Part shown: one piece after another, positions 50,201-64,000 of the stretch | Layout of the letters: every line of letters starts with the position of its first letter | Position numbering within the stretch: the stretch's first letter is position 1 | Assembly: GCF_929443795.1 (NCBI RefSeq) | Contig: NC_064891.1 | Coordinates: forward strand, 28,848,001-28,912,000 | Length of the DNA stretch: 64,000 nucleotides | Direction: 5' to 3' | From: Astur gentilis | Taxonomy: Eukaryota; Chordata; Aves; Accipitriformes; Accipitridae | Notes under the pieces: generated by a model | Database searches by the model: none | What the model saw: only the letters and a program-made list of their open reading frames with translations | What the model was told of the DNA's origin: nothing | Program-made: the position numbers and the translations under genes

Positions 50201-52851
50201 GTAACCCATGCTTCTTGCCCGTTTCCCAATGCTTTGCACTGTTGTGCCAATCCCCTTCGTGACTATCCTGGGATGGAAGCTCCTCTTGGCCCAAGGAGCT
50301 GTCTCAGGGCTCTCCCCAGTGCACCCACAGAGATTTCCCTCCCTCATGGACCTGAATTCAACACGGTGGCTTCCCTTGGGATGTGATGGCAGTTAGTGCC
50401 TCTCCAAGAACTTTCTAAATACTTGTGATGAGAATAAAAAGCCCAAATTTGTGTTTCAGAGACAGGTGGGTGGTCATCACCTGAGCTGTCCTGCTTGCTC
50501 TCAATGGGAATCAGGAGCTGGGAGCATTTTGTCAGCTATGCTGCATCCTAGTATGTCCTTTAATCACAAGCTGAAGGTTGTTGTCACCGCAATTGCCATG
50601 TATAGGAATGGTGCTATAACAACCAAGTATTTTTCTTGCTAAAAAAAAGACTGGAAGAGTCTTGCAGTAGCCTTCATAGTGAAAGGGCTTGCTTTCTGAC
50701 ATTCAGTGGTTTGATCAATTCCTTGCCTCACTCAATTTGCCTTAGGTTATAGACCTTTTGGGAGAATCCATCGGGGTCAGGTTATCTTATTAAGTTACTG
50801 GCTTTGTTACACTTTGGTCACCTGAAAATTCAGGTTTTGTGTAGTTTGTGCACTTACCAATTTTGAAGCTAAGTTGTACGTACAGATGCAGATTTATGGA
50901 TGAACAGTTCATAAAATGAAGAAGCTTACTTCTTAATCAATAGAAACCAAACACAAATTTATTCAGTATTACTAATGGAAGTAATTATACATGACAGTTC
51001 CACTATTAAATTATGAAAGACATGCAGTGAGTAACAGTTTATAACCTCCCAGGAAAACCTAATTTGCGATTTATGTCTTGGAGCAAATTATTACTTATTT
51101 TCAACGGTTTCCAAGATGTCATCCAAGAGCTCCACTTTGGCATTTACGTAGGTCTGGATGTTATGCAGGGCAAATAACAGCAATAGAATATGGAGACTCT
51201 CTCCAGTAGGCCATCAAATCCCACAGTAATCAATAATGTCCAAAACTCACTATATCCAGCAACACTTAAGTGCCAGATTTGAAAGCCTTTGGTTTTACGT
51301 AAGTTAGCTACTGGGTAGATGGCCTCCTCCCTGCGAAGAGTTGACTTTAATGGGCCCTTCCTCTTGGCAGTCTCAGCACAAGAAAACAATCCCTTTTGAG
51401 GGTGAACTGAGTCTCCTGGCCGCAGTCTCCTCAGGGCAGGCAAGGTTTGAGGTACAAAGGAAGATTATATCGCCTGCAGAAGCTTGTCCTTGGAAGGATG
51501 GAAGTGCCTGAGACCTATCATAGGCAGGAAAAACCTCACACAGCTGATGGAGAGCGGATGGAGATCAGAGTTGTTGAAAGCATCTGACTCCTAACTTTCA
51601 AATGGACAAGTCCACGAGGAAGAAAATTCCTAAGATCCTTTTTTTCTCTGAAAAGCACTTAGGAAGCAGAATACTTAATCCACAATGGATCATGTCAGAG
51701 AAATACAATGGATTAAGTGCCCAGGTGAAAAATAATTGCTGTAAAAGTGCATGGGCTTCATTGTCACATTGTGCTTCCATCTATAGAGGGCTAATGCATG
51801 ATAAGGAGATCCCATTACTACATAGTTAATGAGTAGACTAGGAGGCCCTTTTCACCTGTGACCACATGAGCAAGCCCTGGAAGATTTCACATGGCTAAGA
51901 TCCCGCTACAGGAAGCACTGGATTTTTAGCAATTAGGAAAAACATGGTCTGTCACAGTGGGAACCAGCCTTCCTGATCCCCCACGCTGCCTAGCACCACT
52001 TTCACGCAGCCGTGGGAAATGTCCATCATACTCTGAGAGGTGAGGTGAGGGAGTTTCCCCTCGACACCTGGGCTCCCCAGTCATCTTCGTACATGGATCG
52101 TGGCTGAACTGCTCGCACGATACGTATTGGCTCATTTTTTGATCTTTTGCAAGGTCTAGTTGGGGAGGAGCGAGACAGTGTCATAAAAGCAACAGAGGTA
52201 GATACTCCACAGCATATTTGAGAAACACAACAGAAGGCCAACATATTCAAGAAACTTTTTCCCCGGCAGCAGAAGCTATACCACAGATGGCAAAACCATC
52301 ACAGATTTTTCAGTAGGTGAACAGAGTTCATTCATTTGTGGGGGATTTTTTTTTTCCCCCAATATTCCCCAAGATGGATAGGAGCTACAGAATGCTTCTG
52401 TTCATTCAGGGACACCAAGACACAGATCAAGGCTTCTGTTACACTTCACAAAAAGTAAGACCCCAGGCTACCTCAGATAGTACGGGAAGCATGCGTGCTT
52501 CTGTGTGTAAGTTATTTTTCCATTATTTGGTGCTGTATTGGTAAATCTGTAGCTCACACAGGTCTGGGTTTCCCTTGTATGTGACTTCTATTGCTTTTTT
52601 AAAGTAAGATGTAAGCAATCCAATTGTACACCACTTCTTTGAGATAGGCGTTTGTGTTACGAAGTTAGGCAGGCAGGGTCTGGCATGCACGAGGCGGGTT
52701 ATAGCAAAACAGCAACCGCTTGCTTACAGTTGGCTAGAAACAAGTCTCATCCTGAGCTAGACATGCCAATAGCCATCTTTAGTGAGCCACAAAGAAACCT
52801 ATCTGCAGCTGCTAAAAATTCATTACCTGCTGTGGTTCAATCCCTCTTCAG
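50201..52851 (+). other. ADGRL3 intron, 2.65 kb
   Basis: GT-AG intron, phase 0, with acceptor AATCCCTCTTCAG. A 10-bp perfect inverted repeat lies at 51673-51682 and 51709-51718. No mobile element recognised. Confidence 0.92.
51673..51718. repeat. Inverted repeat, 10-bp arms, 26-base loop
   Basis: ACTTAATCCA at 51673-51682 pairs exactly with TGGATTAAGT at 51709-51718. It lies in intron sequence without a recognised element. Confidence 0.8.
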
Positions 52852-52948
52852 AGCCGGATTCGTAGGATGTGGAATGACACAGTTCGAAAGCAGTCCGAGT
52901 CCTCCTTTATTACTGGAGATATAAACAGTTCAGCTTCACTCAACAGAG
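52852..52948 (+). CDS. ADGRL3: ADGRL3 exon: cytoplasmic tail, before the C-terminal splicing hub
   Basis: This 97-base exon (32 codons plus one base) starts SRIRRMWNDTVRKQSESSF and ends SASLNR plus G. It matches the conserved tail segment of ADGRL3. The acceptor is CCTCTTCAG and the donor AGAG|GTAATT, phase 1. In mammals the exons that follow are alternatively spliced to give several C-termini, and none of them was found in the remaining 11 kb. Reading through the donor stays open for about 49 codons to a TGA at 53095-53097, so retention of this intron would give a short alternative tail. Confidence 0.96.
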
Positions 52949-55900
52949 GTAATTATAAACTGTTTTTCATATCGCTAACTTGTGATGGCTTTAAGGAGTC
53001 TGAAATGTGTTGCCCCTTTTTTTCCCCCCTCCCCTTGAACGGCACTGGACTCCCACATAAGAAATGTTACAATGATAACTGGGAGGAGGTTTTGTGATGG
53101 TTGTTGCCCTTTTTTTTGCCTTTTCTTTCTTTATTTTTACACATGCATTTTCCAGAATTGTCATTTCTGGAAGGGAGTTAGGAAAAGCAAAAAAAGATAA
53201 ATGAAATGAAGTTGAAAAGAAATCTCCCTTTTCCCTCAGCAAACTGCTAGTGCCAGAAGCTGCTGTGGTATCAGGCCTCATTGCTGATGGTGAAAATGGG
53301 CCGTTATGGCACTGTACAGCCTGTGTTAAGCATCACAGGAGTCCTGATTGTCCTGGGTATGTAGCAATACTGTCATCTTTACAGAAGCAAAAATGAACAG
53401 CAGAGCATAGGCGTAAGAAAAAACTGTGCTTGGAACAAAACTGTCTGCGTTGATGTTAATATACCTAGTTTGAAGAACTGACTGATGTGAACTTTATAGA
53501 CATCTGCGGAAGAAAGGCTATCAGAAACGTATATGCCAAACAAAATGTGGTGCCTGGCACAGGAGGAAATCTGAACAGCTTTTTTAAAAAAAAGTCTTTT
53601 TCAGGGAGTTGCAGGAAAATGATGGTAAGGGTATACCAGAAAAAGAGCCTCAGAGATTGGTTTCTTTCTCTTCCAGTACAATTACTTTATGGCTTAGCCT
53701 TGAGCAACCAGATGCCAAATTCTGTTTTGTCTATCTGCCCAGTTGATGCTGGAATTAAGAGGGGGTAGAATTGGGATTACTGGGCCCAGCTGTTCTCTCA
53801 TGATGGTGAAAATCAGAAGTTATTTCCAGTCCTGGTGGTTAGACTGCAAAGCTCAACTGATAATTGAGTTGGGACTTTGGTTCTTATTCAGTCTTTATTC
53901 ACCCAGAGTTCCTACTGATTTTAGGGTGAGTTTTGCCTGAGGATAGTCTTGAAGGATTTTGACTGTGCTGTGAGTAATATTGACTACTGAGTGCTGGGGA
54001 ACTAGAGGTATATGATTCAGTTCTCTGAACATTATATATATCACCCAAATCAGTGCCAAGGGGAAGACAGTGTAGTTAACATGGAGATGTACTTTTCCCC
54101 CTCCACCCACTCTGGTGATTTTTGTGCCAGGATATTTTCACTTTACACTGAAGGTTCATTAATAAAGATGGCTATAAGATGCCGTTACTGCAAATGCCTG
54201 ATGTATCTATCCACATGCATTGCCCTCACATCTCTCTCTGGCTTCGCATCAAAGACTGGAGAGCTACAGCCAGACTTATCCAGGGCTAATTTACAGGGCG
54301 ATCGGTTGTCGCACAAAGGTTACAGCAAGAGCCACTGTTTCCCTTGGCCATCCATCGCTCCATCTCAACTGCAAACCAAAATGTGTTGTGCATGAAACGC
54401 TCACTGCTTTAGTTAGCGTGGAAGTTGACTTCCTCTCCGATGCAGCCAAGGCTACAAAGGGCAATGCTTTAGTAAACAGGATCTTCTGGGCTTGTCAGCA
54501 AAAGAAAGGTATCTCTCCTTTTTCAGTTCAGGTTTGGTTTTTTCCGTGCAAAGAAGGGAGTATGACCATAAATTGGGAAAGCTGTGAAGCGGTTTCAAGT
54601 GGGCAATCTTCATCTCAGTGTGGTGAGAGCCTGTTACTAGATGTGCCTGTTATTTAAAGGTCAGTTGGGAAATGAACTGTCAAGGGAGGCATCTTCAAAG
54701 CAGATTTCATCCAGCTATTTTCCTCGTGTAACATTGGATGAGATGAATCACCCGAAGGGCCCGAATCTCTCCACTGACTACAGAAGCAGGCTGATAACTG
54801 TCTTGGAAGGAAAGCCTTTTAGGTGGGACACTTAACTGACTTGAATAAGTTGTACTATTATACGGGGCATCCTCCCTCTTTTTCACGCAGACAGGCACAG
54901 TATTTGTTGTTGTTTTTTTCTTTTCTCATAGACAGAAGTATCTGCAAAATGGAGGTTAAAACATTTCTTTGGGAGTTAGTATCTCCAAAGCAGTGGGTGG
55001 TCACTTCTGCTAGGAAAATACACCTGACATCAACAGTAACCCGAACTGCATGGGGCCCCAGATATTTCACACTTTATCCTGTTTATTCCAGCTGAAAAGA
55101 AACATTTGTGGTCGTAGGGCTTTGCATAGAGCATAAGATGTTTCTTCAGTCTCTCCAGAGAGAGCTGCAGCCTGAACAGACCAGTGGGGCAGTGCGGTTT
55201 TCACAGTTCTTGTCTTCCTCTTAATATTTTAATATATATCAAGCTTTAAAGGAGCTGTTTCATTAATGTTTTATTTACAAGTGTGCAATAAAAGCTCAGA
55301 GGAGTCAAGTGCGAGCCTTGAATTATATGGTTAGTAGGTTTCCCTGCCAAAGGTTGATACAACAGGCTCACGTACCTGTTCAGAAGTCCCTCTCCAGCCC
55401 TCCCAGCCTAGAGACCTTTTGCATGAAAGTATCTGTGTTATCCCAAATTAACCATTCTTTGTGTGCTGGTATTTTTTTCCCAGAGCCTGCAGAGAGCAGA
55501 CCCTTTCTAAACCAGGGAGAAAATGATCCTTTCTCCCCAGAATCACCCCATCCTCCAGGTCCTGGCCTGACTCCACTGCTCCATGTCCTGGACCAGTGCT
55601 GAGTTTTCATGTTTCTGTCATGGGAGCAGAAAGCAGGGAGACATCCTCCAACTGGGGTACTTTCTCTTTTAAGCCTTTTTTTTTTCCTGATCACATTCAC
55701 AGTACTTGCAGTCCCCTGCAGCTTGATAACATCCCAGGCAAGACTGCTCTAGCTATCCATATTCCTGTATGATGACAGGCATCTCTCTATACCATACCAT
55801 CCCCTATTCTTCCTCCATGAAGCTCCTGGGCATCAGTCTGGAATATGGTATCTGTGTTAGTGCATCCCTTCTTTAGACATGTAACTGTCTTTTTTTGATT

Positions 55901-57291
55901 TAGCAGATACCACACTGCTTGTGACTTTTTTCAGCTCCAGATCCTCTCTTATCTCCTACCCTCCCCCCCAAAGTAATTGGCCATAATGTTATTTTTCTTA
56001 TTTATCATACCAGGAATTTCAGGCATAACCCCAAACTTGCCTGAAGTAATGCATTCTGTAATGAAAGCTATACTCACTTTTGACTCCTAAGATATACACA
56101 ACCATTTCAGATATTTCCTGAATGTAACATCTAATTACAGATCAGTTCAAAATGTTTCAGGCTTCTTTTCCCCTTGCTGCTCGTTATGGATTAGTAATGG
56201 TGTGGATTTGGGGTTGTTGTACCACTGAAATCAGGAGGAAGGGAACAGAAACTGGCCGTGGATTTCCTCTTCTACTGTCAAATGAAGAGCATGCCAGTCC
56301 ACCCCATGGTCATGGAGTCTGTTTCAGAATCCAGGGGAATTCCTGCTCCTTGCACTCCCACTCTGCAACCTTGCCCAATTTTTCCCACCATGAGTCTGGC
56401 TGGATAGCTCTGCCATCTGTTTCACGTCCACCCTGTGCTCTACATTTCTTTTCCCAGCACTGAAAACTTGCAGGGCTGTAAAATCTGAACCGAGCTGATC
56501 GCCTTGTGAGTAGACAACGGAAGTCTCCCTTTGCCTGTAGGGTGTTTGGTGTAAGTGGTCTTGTTACAGGCACTCGGATGCAATGCTGAAAAAATGGACC
56601 AAAAGGGGTGCATGTAGGATGGACTGTTTGCTAAAACTTACAACTTTGAAGGCTTGAAAGTAGAAGGTATGAAGGAAAAGCCACAGAGTTTTCCTTTGTG
56701 TTAGGTTCATAAGGAGAAAGCGGAGCAGATGGCTGCTTGGTTGTAACAGCAGATTTTTTGGTACTTGGACTAAGGACAGTTTTTAAAAAGAGCTAGAGAT
56801 TAAAACCAATTAAGAGCATTACTGTTATTCCAAGTCTGCTATACTTGTGCTTTGGTAATCTAATCATGGGCCTGTGCTGTACCCACGGATGGAGCCAGCA
56901 AGGGAAACCGGGATGTCGCTCAGCACGGTGCTAATGGCAAGAGGACTGGATTGCAGGGGACCACTGTAAGCATGAGCACTGCTGGGCTCTGATGGTGCAG
57001 CACGGGCCTGAACTTTGGGTACATCCAAGTGGCCAACTCGGGAGCATGAGGGACAGGTCTGTTTGCACCTTTGGAGCATTACTGTCAAAAAGCACTTGGA
57101 TAGCTCAGGCAGCCTTGCAAACAAGCAGTCATAGCATGAAACAGCCATGCGACTCCAGCCTATTTTTATCCGTGTCTTAGGTGAGAGGTAATACAGTAAT
57201 TACTGTCTCTCTTTAGATATGAGACAGCTGGGAGAGAAAAAAAAACATCCTCAACTATATGATACTTTATTACCCTTCAGGTTTTCAAGCT

Positions 57292-57338
57292 GGGGCAGTG
57301 GGGGGGTGGGGGTGGTGATTTTTTTTTTTTTTTTTTTT
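57292..57338. repeat. G-rich quadruplex-like run followed by T20
   Basis: GGGGCAGTGGGGGGGTGGGGG at 57292-57312 satisfies a four-run G-quadruplex pattern on the sense strand, then GGTGATT leads into 20 T at 57319-57338. Confidence 0.8.
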
Positions 57339-60241
57339 CCAGAGAAAAATTGGAGTTATCTGTTAAAGAAAGGAGTGTTCCTTGTTTTGGTGAGGCTGGA
57401 AAGCATCAGGGACAGAGTTTGTCACTGGTATGAGGCAGTGCTTTGTTATAGGAAAAGGCACTGATGGAGCTATGTATATCCATTCAAGTTAGCAGATAAG
57501 GGGAATTGTATCTTCAGTTGTGGCAAATGCTTACTGTATCTTAATGGTTTTTCCCTCTTTGGGGAAATAAATGGGGTAGGGGTAAAGCCACCAGATTTCT
57601 TTGAAAATAGAAACTACTCCAGAATCTGTTGCATTGGGTCAAGTGCTGTACTCCCGCTGTAATGCTCTGAGTCTTGGCTTACAACCTAGACAGCAAGTTT
57701 AATAGTTTATTCCAATAACCATCTTGCTATACAAACAGGAGTATGTGCACCTCTTGTATTTTGGCTATATGCATATATACTTGATATCCCTTCACCCCCA
57801 AAGCACTGTACACCAGCCCGACCGCCCTCCTCCACGGAGGTCTCCTGGAGGGATTTCTTGGAGGTCTACATTGCTGCTCCACTTGTCTGAAGGACAAGAA
57901 ACATCAGCGAGGGGTAAGAGCAGAGCTGTTTCATGAGGGAGAAGAGCTGGGAGGTGAGGGAGAATCAAGCACAAGCCATGCCCTCACTGAAAGGGCATGG
58001 TCCTGCACAGCAGGCAGAGCTGGGTGCTGGTACCAGGGTCCATCCACAGCTCTGGACAAGGTGAGGGGATGAACTAGGTCCAGGGTCCAGCCCAGAGCAG
58101 CAGAAGGTGTTGACAGAGACAGGGCTGGAAACTAGGCTACAACGCAGGTCCAAGGTCCAGCCAGGAGACAGACACAAGGCAAGGGCTGGGTGCCCAGGGC
58201 TGAGCAGCGGGTGTGGGTCCCCAGTGGGTCTCATCAGCGCCACTGAGGCCTATTGGAGTCATCAGGACCCTGACAGCTGGTGCAGGATTGGACCCCATGA
58301 CCTCTGGCAGCTGCAGGATGGTGATTCTTAAACATGAATTCATCCTTGTGGCCCTAAGGGTCCATTCACGAGGGAGCACGCCCTTGCCAGCAAACTCCAT
58401 CAAACAGTCATCACAAATCCCTAAGATCCCCAGTATTGGCATGCCAGATATTATTCCTGGCTAGGAAAGCCATATTCATTCCCTGTTTGTTCCCACGCAA
58501 ATGGGCTGGAATGGGAAATGGAAATGAGGGTATTGTTTATCCCTGCCCCTTACTTTTTCTTCCCAAATGCATAAGTGTCATTGCACGTCTCAGCTTCTAA
58601 GTAGTGCTCCAGAATAAATACTTGATTTCCCTTTGCTTTATTATTTCTCCCCTGCGTTTTTATATCAACCACAAAGACTTAATCTGAAATGTACACAGGA
58701 AAACGGAAAATTATTGCTACTGTTTTCAGAGATAATCAGTTTAATGTCAAATTCATGTGGATTTCTTCATAATGAACAGAACAAATTGAGCTCAAATTCA
58801 AACAGTGGGAATCTGAGTCAGAGAGGAAAATTAAAATGAAGAACATTAATATCCTGATTTCTAACCCAACCGAGACCTGATTGTTTCCTAAATGAAATCT
58901 CCCATCAAATTCCTCCCACCCACCCAAAAATATAATTAAGCTGTGATTTGCAGGCTGAAATCGTATCTGCACTGTTAACTCAGCAGGGACAACTGTATGT
59001 GTTGCAGGGAGGCTGGGTGAAGTTTTAAATTATCTTCAGGTGGCCATATTATCCTGCATTTTTAAGAAGCAGTTATATAGAAAACACAGTAGAAGGTGAA
59101 ATTCTTTCTCTCAATAGGAGACTCAGTCCAGAAGATGGGAGCTGTGGGTTAGCGGTGGGGCACTGCAGTGAGTCAGGTTTGGGTCTCTCTCCCCAAATCT
59201 TCCCTTTCTGCTCAGAGATGGGGGCTGCTGGATTTGTCTCAGTGTTGCAAGATGAAGATTCTTTGGTTTAACTGTCTGCAGAGGTGGTGAGTGTCATGGT
59301 CTGGACATAATTTGGCAATACAGCACTGAAAACAGGGTAGAGTTTTGTGTGATTAAAAGGAGAGACAAGCAGAAAAAAAGAAAGAAAAGGAAAGAGCAAA
59401 ATGGGAAAAGGAAAATCAGGATTCCCCTGGGTGTCTCAAACCCCATTCATGGTACACTTCAAAGAACAATTGCTGCTCATTGTAGCCCATTTGCAACGCT
59501 GACCTTTTGCTGCCGATACCTAGATAAAGCGGAGAGCGGGTGGAAATTTGGACCGTGGAAGCGCTACTGTTGTCATGCGTCAGTCTTTCTCAAGATGCTC
59601 ATTCGCTCCTTGATGGATTGATGCGACCGGCGTGACAGTCAGATTTCTGCTGAATTTATATTGCATATAAAACAAATAGCAAGCAGCCAAGCTCTGGGAG
59701 ATGTGGAAACGCCTCTACTCATCTTGACAGGATATTCAGAGGGCGCCATCAACTGATCTATCACAGTCTGTCTAAACACTTCTTACTTGCTCTGAGTAAC
59801 ACCAATGGCTCTTCTTGTGGCTTAAAAATATTAGAGAATAAATACTTCCTCTGTTTTCTTTCCATTTGTTTTCTTTTTACAGTTGGCAGCAAACAGTGCC
59901 CCAGTGTCTCCTGTGAAGTCAGTCAGTTTTCATGTCATATCTTTCAGAGAGATGGTTTTATGGTGTAGGGATTTTTTCATTTTAAATCGGCAGGTAGTGG
60001 CTGTATGAACACGCAAGTTGGCAGGCAGCGTTAGTGATGACCGCTGCAATTTTTAAACATGTTTTCAAGCTTGCCAGATCACTTTTTTTTTCTTTTATTG
60101 TTGTTCCTGTTGTGGCACTGGAGTAGGCAGATTCAGCACAGATGTCCAAGGTGCCTGCAGTTGCTTTCCTTGGTCATAAATGCATCTGCAGATGCTTAGA
60201 GGGAAATCACAAAAATATTCCTGGGTATAAAAATACTTTGC

Positions 60242-60259
60242 TTTTTTTTTTTTTTTTTT
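60242..60259. repeat. T18 homopolymer tract
   Basis: Eighteen consecutive T in the intron, with no recognised retroelement body adjacent. Confidence 0.9.
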
Positions 60260-61684
60260 CTGAGCACTAAGCAGTTCAAAAATAATTGGACTAAAGAAGA
60301 GTGTCTGTCTCCTGCAGACACTTTGCTCCTGTGAGTGCCATCACTGTGTGACTGGGGATGTGGTGTGGAGCAAGAGGTGCATCTGTTTAAATCTGAGCTC
60401 CTGGTGCAGATGGTTTAAGTGCTTTGTGGTCCATTTTCAGTGATGCTCAGGGTTTTCTGGAGATAAATGCAGAGGACTTCTCAAAGTTGAGCCCAGGATG
60501 GCCCTGATAGGGTCAGCAGCCTCTGTGACCATTCAGAGACCATCATCTGCCAATGTGCAAATCTCATTTCTTCGTCATCATTGCTTCAGGTCTAAGACAC
60601 GGCACTTTTCCCCAGAGCCTATCCTTTTTGCAGAGTGCTGAGAGGTGTCAGTGCTTAACACTGTCCTTGCTCACTGTTGCTAAGTCAGCAGGGGCAAGGG
60701 GCTGCATGAACCTGAGGGACGTAGCGATCCTTGCCCTTGAGCATCTCTCTTCCCACTGGCTAGCAAAGCCCTCAGTCCTGGGAAATTTAGTCTTTGTTTC
60801 AAGGGATTCATCAGTCCTGGAGCCTGGAGGCCTCTGGTTCGGCCACGAACAGCAACTGCAATGCCACTGTCCTCCTGCCTCTGGAGTACAGTTACAAGTT
60901 CAGTTTCTATTCCTTGCCAGTCCAGGCTGCCACTTGAGAAGGGGGTAATGGTTTTCAGAGGTGTGTAAGTGTCCCCTGGCTGTTTTGTGGAAATCAAGGG
61001 GCGAGAAGCAGGGTGACAGTCCCTGGCGGCATCTCTCTGCTAATCCAGAGCAAACCTGGGGGCTGTTTTTTAGCATCTCATTCAGCCACAGTTTCTCGAG
61101 CACTGTGGCTTCTGCTCGTCACCAGGAGGATCAGTGCTCAAGAGTGCTTGCTGTCCCATCACCATGGGTGCTTGTAGCAGTGCTCACAACACCAGGAAGA
61201 GCCTGGGAAAGAAATAGCATGGTTGATTTATGACAGGACTTTGAAATTTCCTTTTTACCCAGCATAGGAAGCTGTTCCTTTACTTCCCCATCTGACCACC
61301 CCTGGGGATTTCCTGATGAAGCTCTTTGGTTTCATCCCCCATGCCCTTCTGCTTCTTCTGTTGCCTCTTGTAACCCTTACAAACTACACACATCCAGATG
61401 GAGGACATATTTGGAGGGAGTAGTCCACATGCAGTTGCACCGAATCACCCAGGAGGGATTGCTGTTTGCAAGCCATAAATCTCTGCAACCCTGTTAAGTG
61501 ACTGTTGGTTTGGCTAAATGTCAGCATCTGGCCCCAAAGCGACCCATCCTGATAATCACATATGAAGTAGAGAGAAATTCCTGGTATATGACAGCAGAGG
61601 AGTATTTTCTGTTTGTAAGGGAAACTCGGCATTCTTTTGGACTAGCAAATTGCCTCTACTGTTTTGGGGGGGTTTTTCCTCTTG

Positions 61685-61698
61685 TTTTTTTTTTTTTT
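61685..61698. repeat. T14 homopolymer tract
   Basis: Fourteen consecutive T following GGGGGGGTTTTTCC. It is simple low complexity. Confidence 0.9.
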
Positions 61699-64000
61699 CA
61701 ATCAGCCATACATATTATGCCAGGAAAATTATGATTTTCTGCATCAGGAATCAAAACTTAGGGAATTTAACTCCTATTTCTGCCTACATGCAAAATGAAA
61801 CCCACTGTCGGTTGTCTTCTGGTTTATTTTGCCTCTCTGCTGCCTGGGACTGAGTTAGCTGAGATTTGTTGCAGTGATTTCAGTGAGTGACGTGACATTC
61901 TTCCTTTGGGAGATATTATGAACTGGCTTTGATTTTAGGATTGACAGCCATATAATTGGAAGTTCAGTCATTAGGTGGATCAGATTTAAAGAGGAAAAGT
62001 AAGGGCAAGGCAATTTCTGAAATCAGAGCAGGCTTTAGGGAGTATTAGGATCCAGCAGAGTATTGCTGCAAAGCAATTTTAATATCATGACTGTGAAGGA
62101 GTAAGGAAGAAAGCGTGGCGCTTATATAGATTCCTATAAGTATGGTCCAATTTCCACCATAGGCAGGGTTCTCTGCACATCTTTGGTAAGAGCTCAGGCC
62201 TAGTGAGAAATAAGCATAAGCAGGAACAATTAGGGATAACGCATGTTTGTATAGTCGAGGTACAATGAGGTATAAACCCTTGGAAGGGGTAGTGGTGATA
62301 AAAAGAAATGTCCCATCCTGGGACAACATTTCTGCTCCAGGCAGTTGAGAAAGAAATCAGCAAGTGGGCAAATGTTTATAAATTGATGTAGACTAGCTGT
62401 GCATTTTGATCATGGGCTGCAGATTATAATCCAGTAGAGGTTTGTCATCTGAAATCGTTGCAGAAGAAAGGAAGGGAAAAAAGGGGCAAAGAACGGGATG
62501 TTTCATTTGGCAGAAGATGGCCCAGAGCTTAACAACCTCATTTGCTGAAACTCCATTTCACTGCAGTCAGTATTAATAGCTTCTCAATGAATAGATTAGA
62601 TGCTGCAAGTGACAACAAACCTATTTGAGAAAAATTTAATAGGGAGGTTTATTGAAGTTTATTAACTGAATCCTGTTGGCTATTATAAGAACACAGCTCG
62701 ATAAATCTAAACGTCAGAACATTTGTTGGAGGGAACCAGGAAAAATGCTGAAAATACCTGTTGTCTTCCAGCAAATATGTGTGATTTCACTTTTCATAAT
62801 TGCATTCATCATTGGAATAAATTGCAAGTGAACACATGGAAGACCGGGATTCCTTAAATGCTTGAGAACTCTGCCTGTAATGCAGAAAAGGACACTACTG
62901 AATGCTGGTAAGGAAAGTCACAAAGAAGACTAGAGCTTTGAGTCCTACAAACCTACTTTGAATGTATTTTCTTTCCCCGGGAGTAAAGTAGAGTAAGTTA
63001 ATGCTAAGTGGTATACGGAACCAGCCAGAATTTACAAACTGAAATCTGTGCAGAGGCTATTTCAGTAACATTCGAGTTAAGGAGATGAGTTATTTACTAT
63101 GGTTAGAGTAAGGCAGCATATGTTGTTGTGGCAGTTTTTTAATGGACACTTAAGAGAGGATTCATCTCTAACCACATCTTTGGTGTCCAGGCTGAACTGT
63201 GCTGCCCGATAGCTCAGGCACCACAGTACCTTCAGGGAATGGCCCATATTCTCTCTGGCTGTTGCTTGTCTCTGCAGGGTGGTTCTGAAGTCAGATATAT
63301 GAAGTGCAAGAAGTTGAGGTCTTGATTTATGGTGGCTGTGAACAGCAAGATAAGCTGGGTGCTTCAGGAGGCAGAGCGGGCAGGAGTACAGCACCATGCC
63401 TGGCCCTGCAGGAAAGGAGCTGCATGGTTGACAAAATGGGGAGGAAACAGAAAGATTAAGGTTGACCAAAACCACAGCAGTACATGCATTTGTTATTGTT
63501 TCTTTCTTCTGAAAACACACAAAAAAAGCCCAAGAAAAACTACATTTTGGGACTGCTGGGTTAGAGGCAATGAAACATTTTGTTATGACTCAGATGTGCT
63601 TTTTCCAAGCTATTTATTTTTGTTTCTACTCTAATGAAAAGATGACATCATATGAAAAAGTCAAAGTCAGCTTTCATACAAACCACTCCTTTGGAACAAA
63701 AAATGAAAACATTTAATTTGGAAAATACTGATTTTTGTATGAACATTTTTGAAGCATTCGGCTGATTCACTAGTTCATCTGATGAAATTTGTTAACTGGT
63801 TAGGTCTCCTTTCTCAGCAAAACTGCACTTCTGGCATGTCTGCTGGACAGCAGGGGAAATCTCCCCATCCCCAGTGAGTTTCCACATTGCTAAAATGCAC
63901 ACAGGAAGAGTAGAGAGCTGATTTTGGCATGCAATTGAAAATACCTGAAGCCAAAGAAGATACACAAGGGCGTTGTTACCTATGTGGACAGATCATCCCA

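Larger units (their letters stand above)
52949..64000 (+). other. ADGRL3 intron (5' part), continues past the window
   Basis: It begins GTAATT. I looked for the usual downstream exons (AMANHLIS, EPYRETS and EGLLNNA-type starts) and saw none. Contents are a G-rich run and T20 tract (57292-57338), T18 (60242-60259) and T14 (61685-61698). A locally GC-rich stretch at about 57960-58320 has weakly repeated GGTCCAG(C/G)CC-like phrases. The stretch 53500-57200 and 58500-64000 otherwise holds nothing I recognise. Confidence 0.88.

Overview
The window is vertebrate, almost certainly avian, genomic DNA. It covers the central and 3' part of one protein-coding gene on the + strand: ADGRL3 (latrophilin-3, LPHN3), an adhesion G-protein-coupled receptor. 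The avian call rests on two solo LTRs of types common in neognath birds (1557-2512 and 47512-48097), one short CR1-like LINE remnant, and the lack of any recognisable mammalian SINE. The species cannot be named from this sequence.

Twelve exons were placed by matching conserved ADGRL3 protein sequence and then fitting GT-AG splice sites with consistent phase. They total 1702 coding bases (567 codons plus one base). All twelve exons and all eleven complete introns between them are phase-consistent, with no frameshift or internal stop. The exons are 4544-4727, 5523-5645 and 7672-7880 (extracellular GAIN domain); 8568-8744 (end of GAIN, autoproteolysis site and tethered agonist); 19222-19431, 19951-20171, 27563-27629 and 29031-29122 (TM1 to TM5 and the start of ICL3); a 27-base microexon at 43124-43150 (optional ICL3 insert); 46444-46612 (TM6, ECL3, TM7); and 50075-50200 and 52852-52948 (start of the cytoplasmic tail). 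The N-terminal lectin, olfactomedin and hormone-receptor exons lie upstream. The alternatively spliced C-terminal exons lie downstream of 64000.

The 10.5-kb intron at 8745-19221 separates the extracellular module from the seven-helix module. The intron at 29123-43123 (14 kb), followed by the microexon and a 3.3-kb intron, makes the third intracellular loop the main splicing hub in the window. That long intron also holds an 87-base exon-like segment (40654-40740) that is open only in the ADGRL3 reading frame and would preserve it. I consider it the most interesting candidate here.

The rest is intronic. It holds the two LTRs (both antisense to the gene, sharing a related U5 end but with unrelated U3 parts), homopolymer and simple repeats, a perfect 12-bp-arm palindrome at 12068-12094, and several open frames without recognisable homology. 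I saw no second gene, RNA gene, CRISPR array or bacterial feature.
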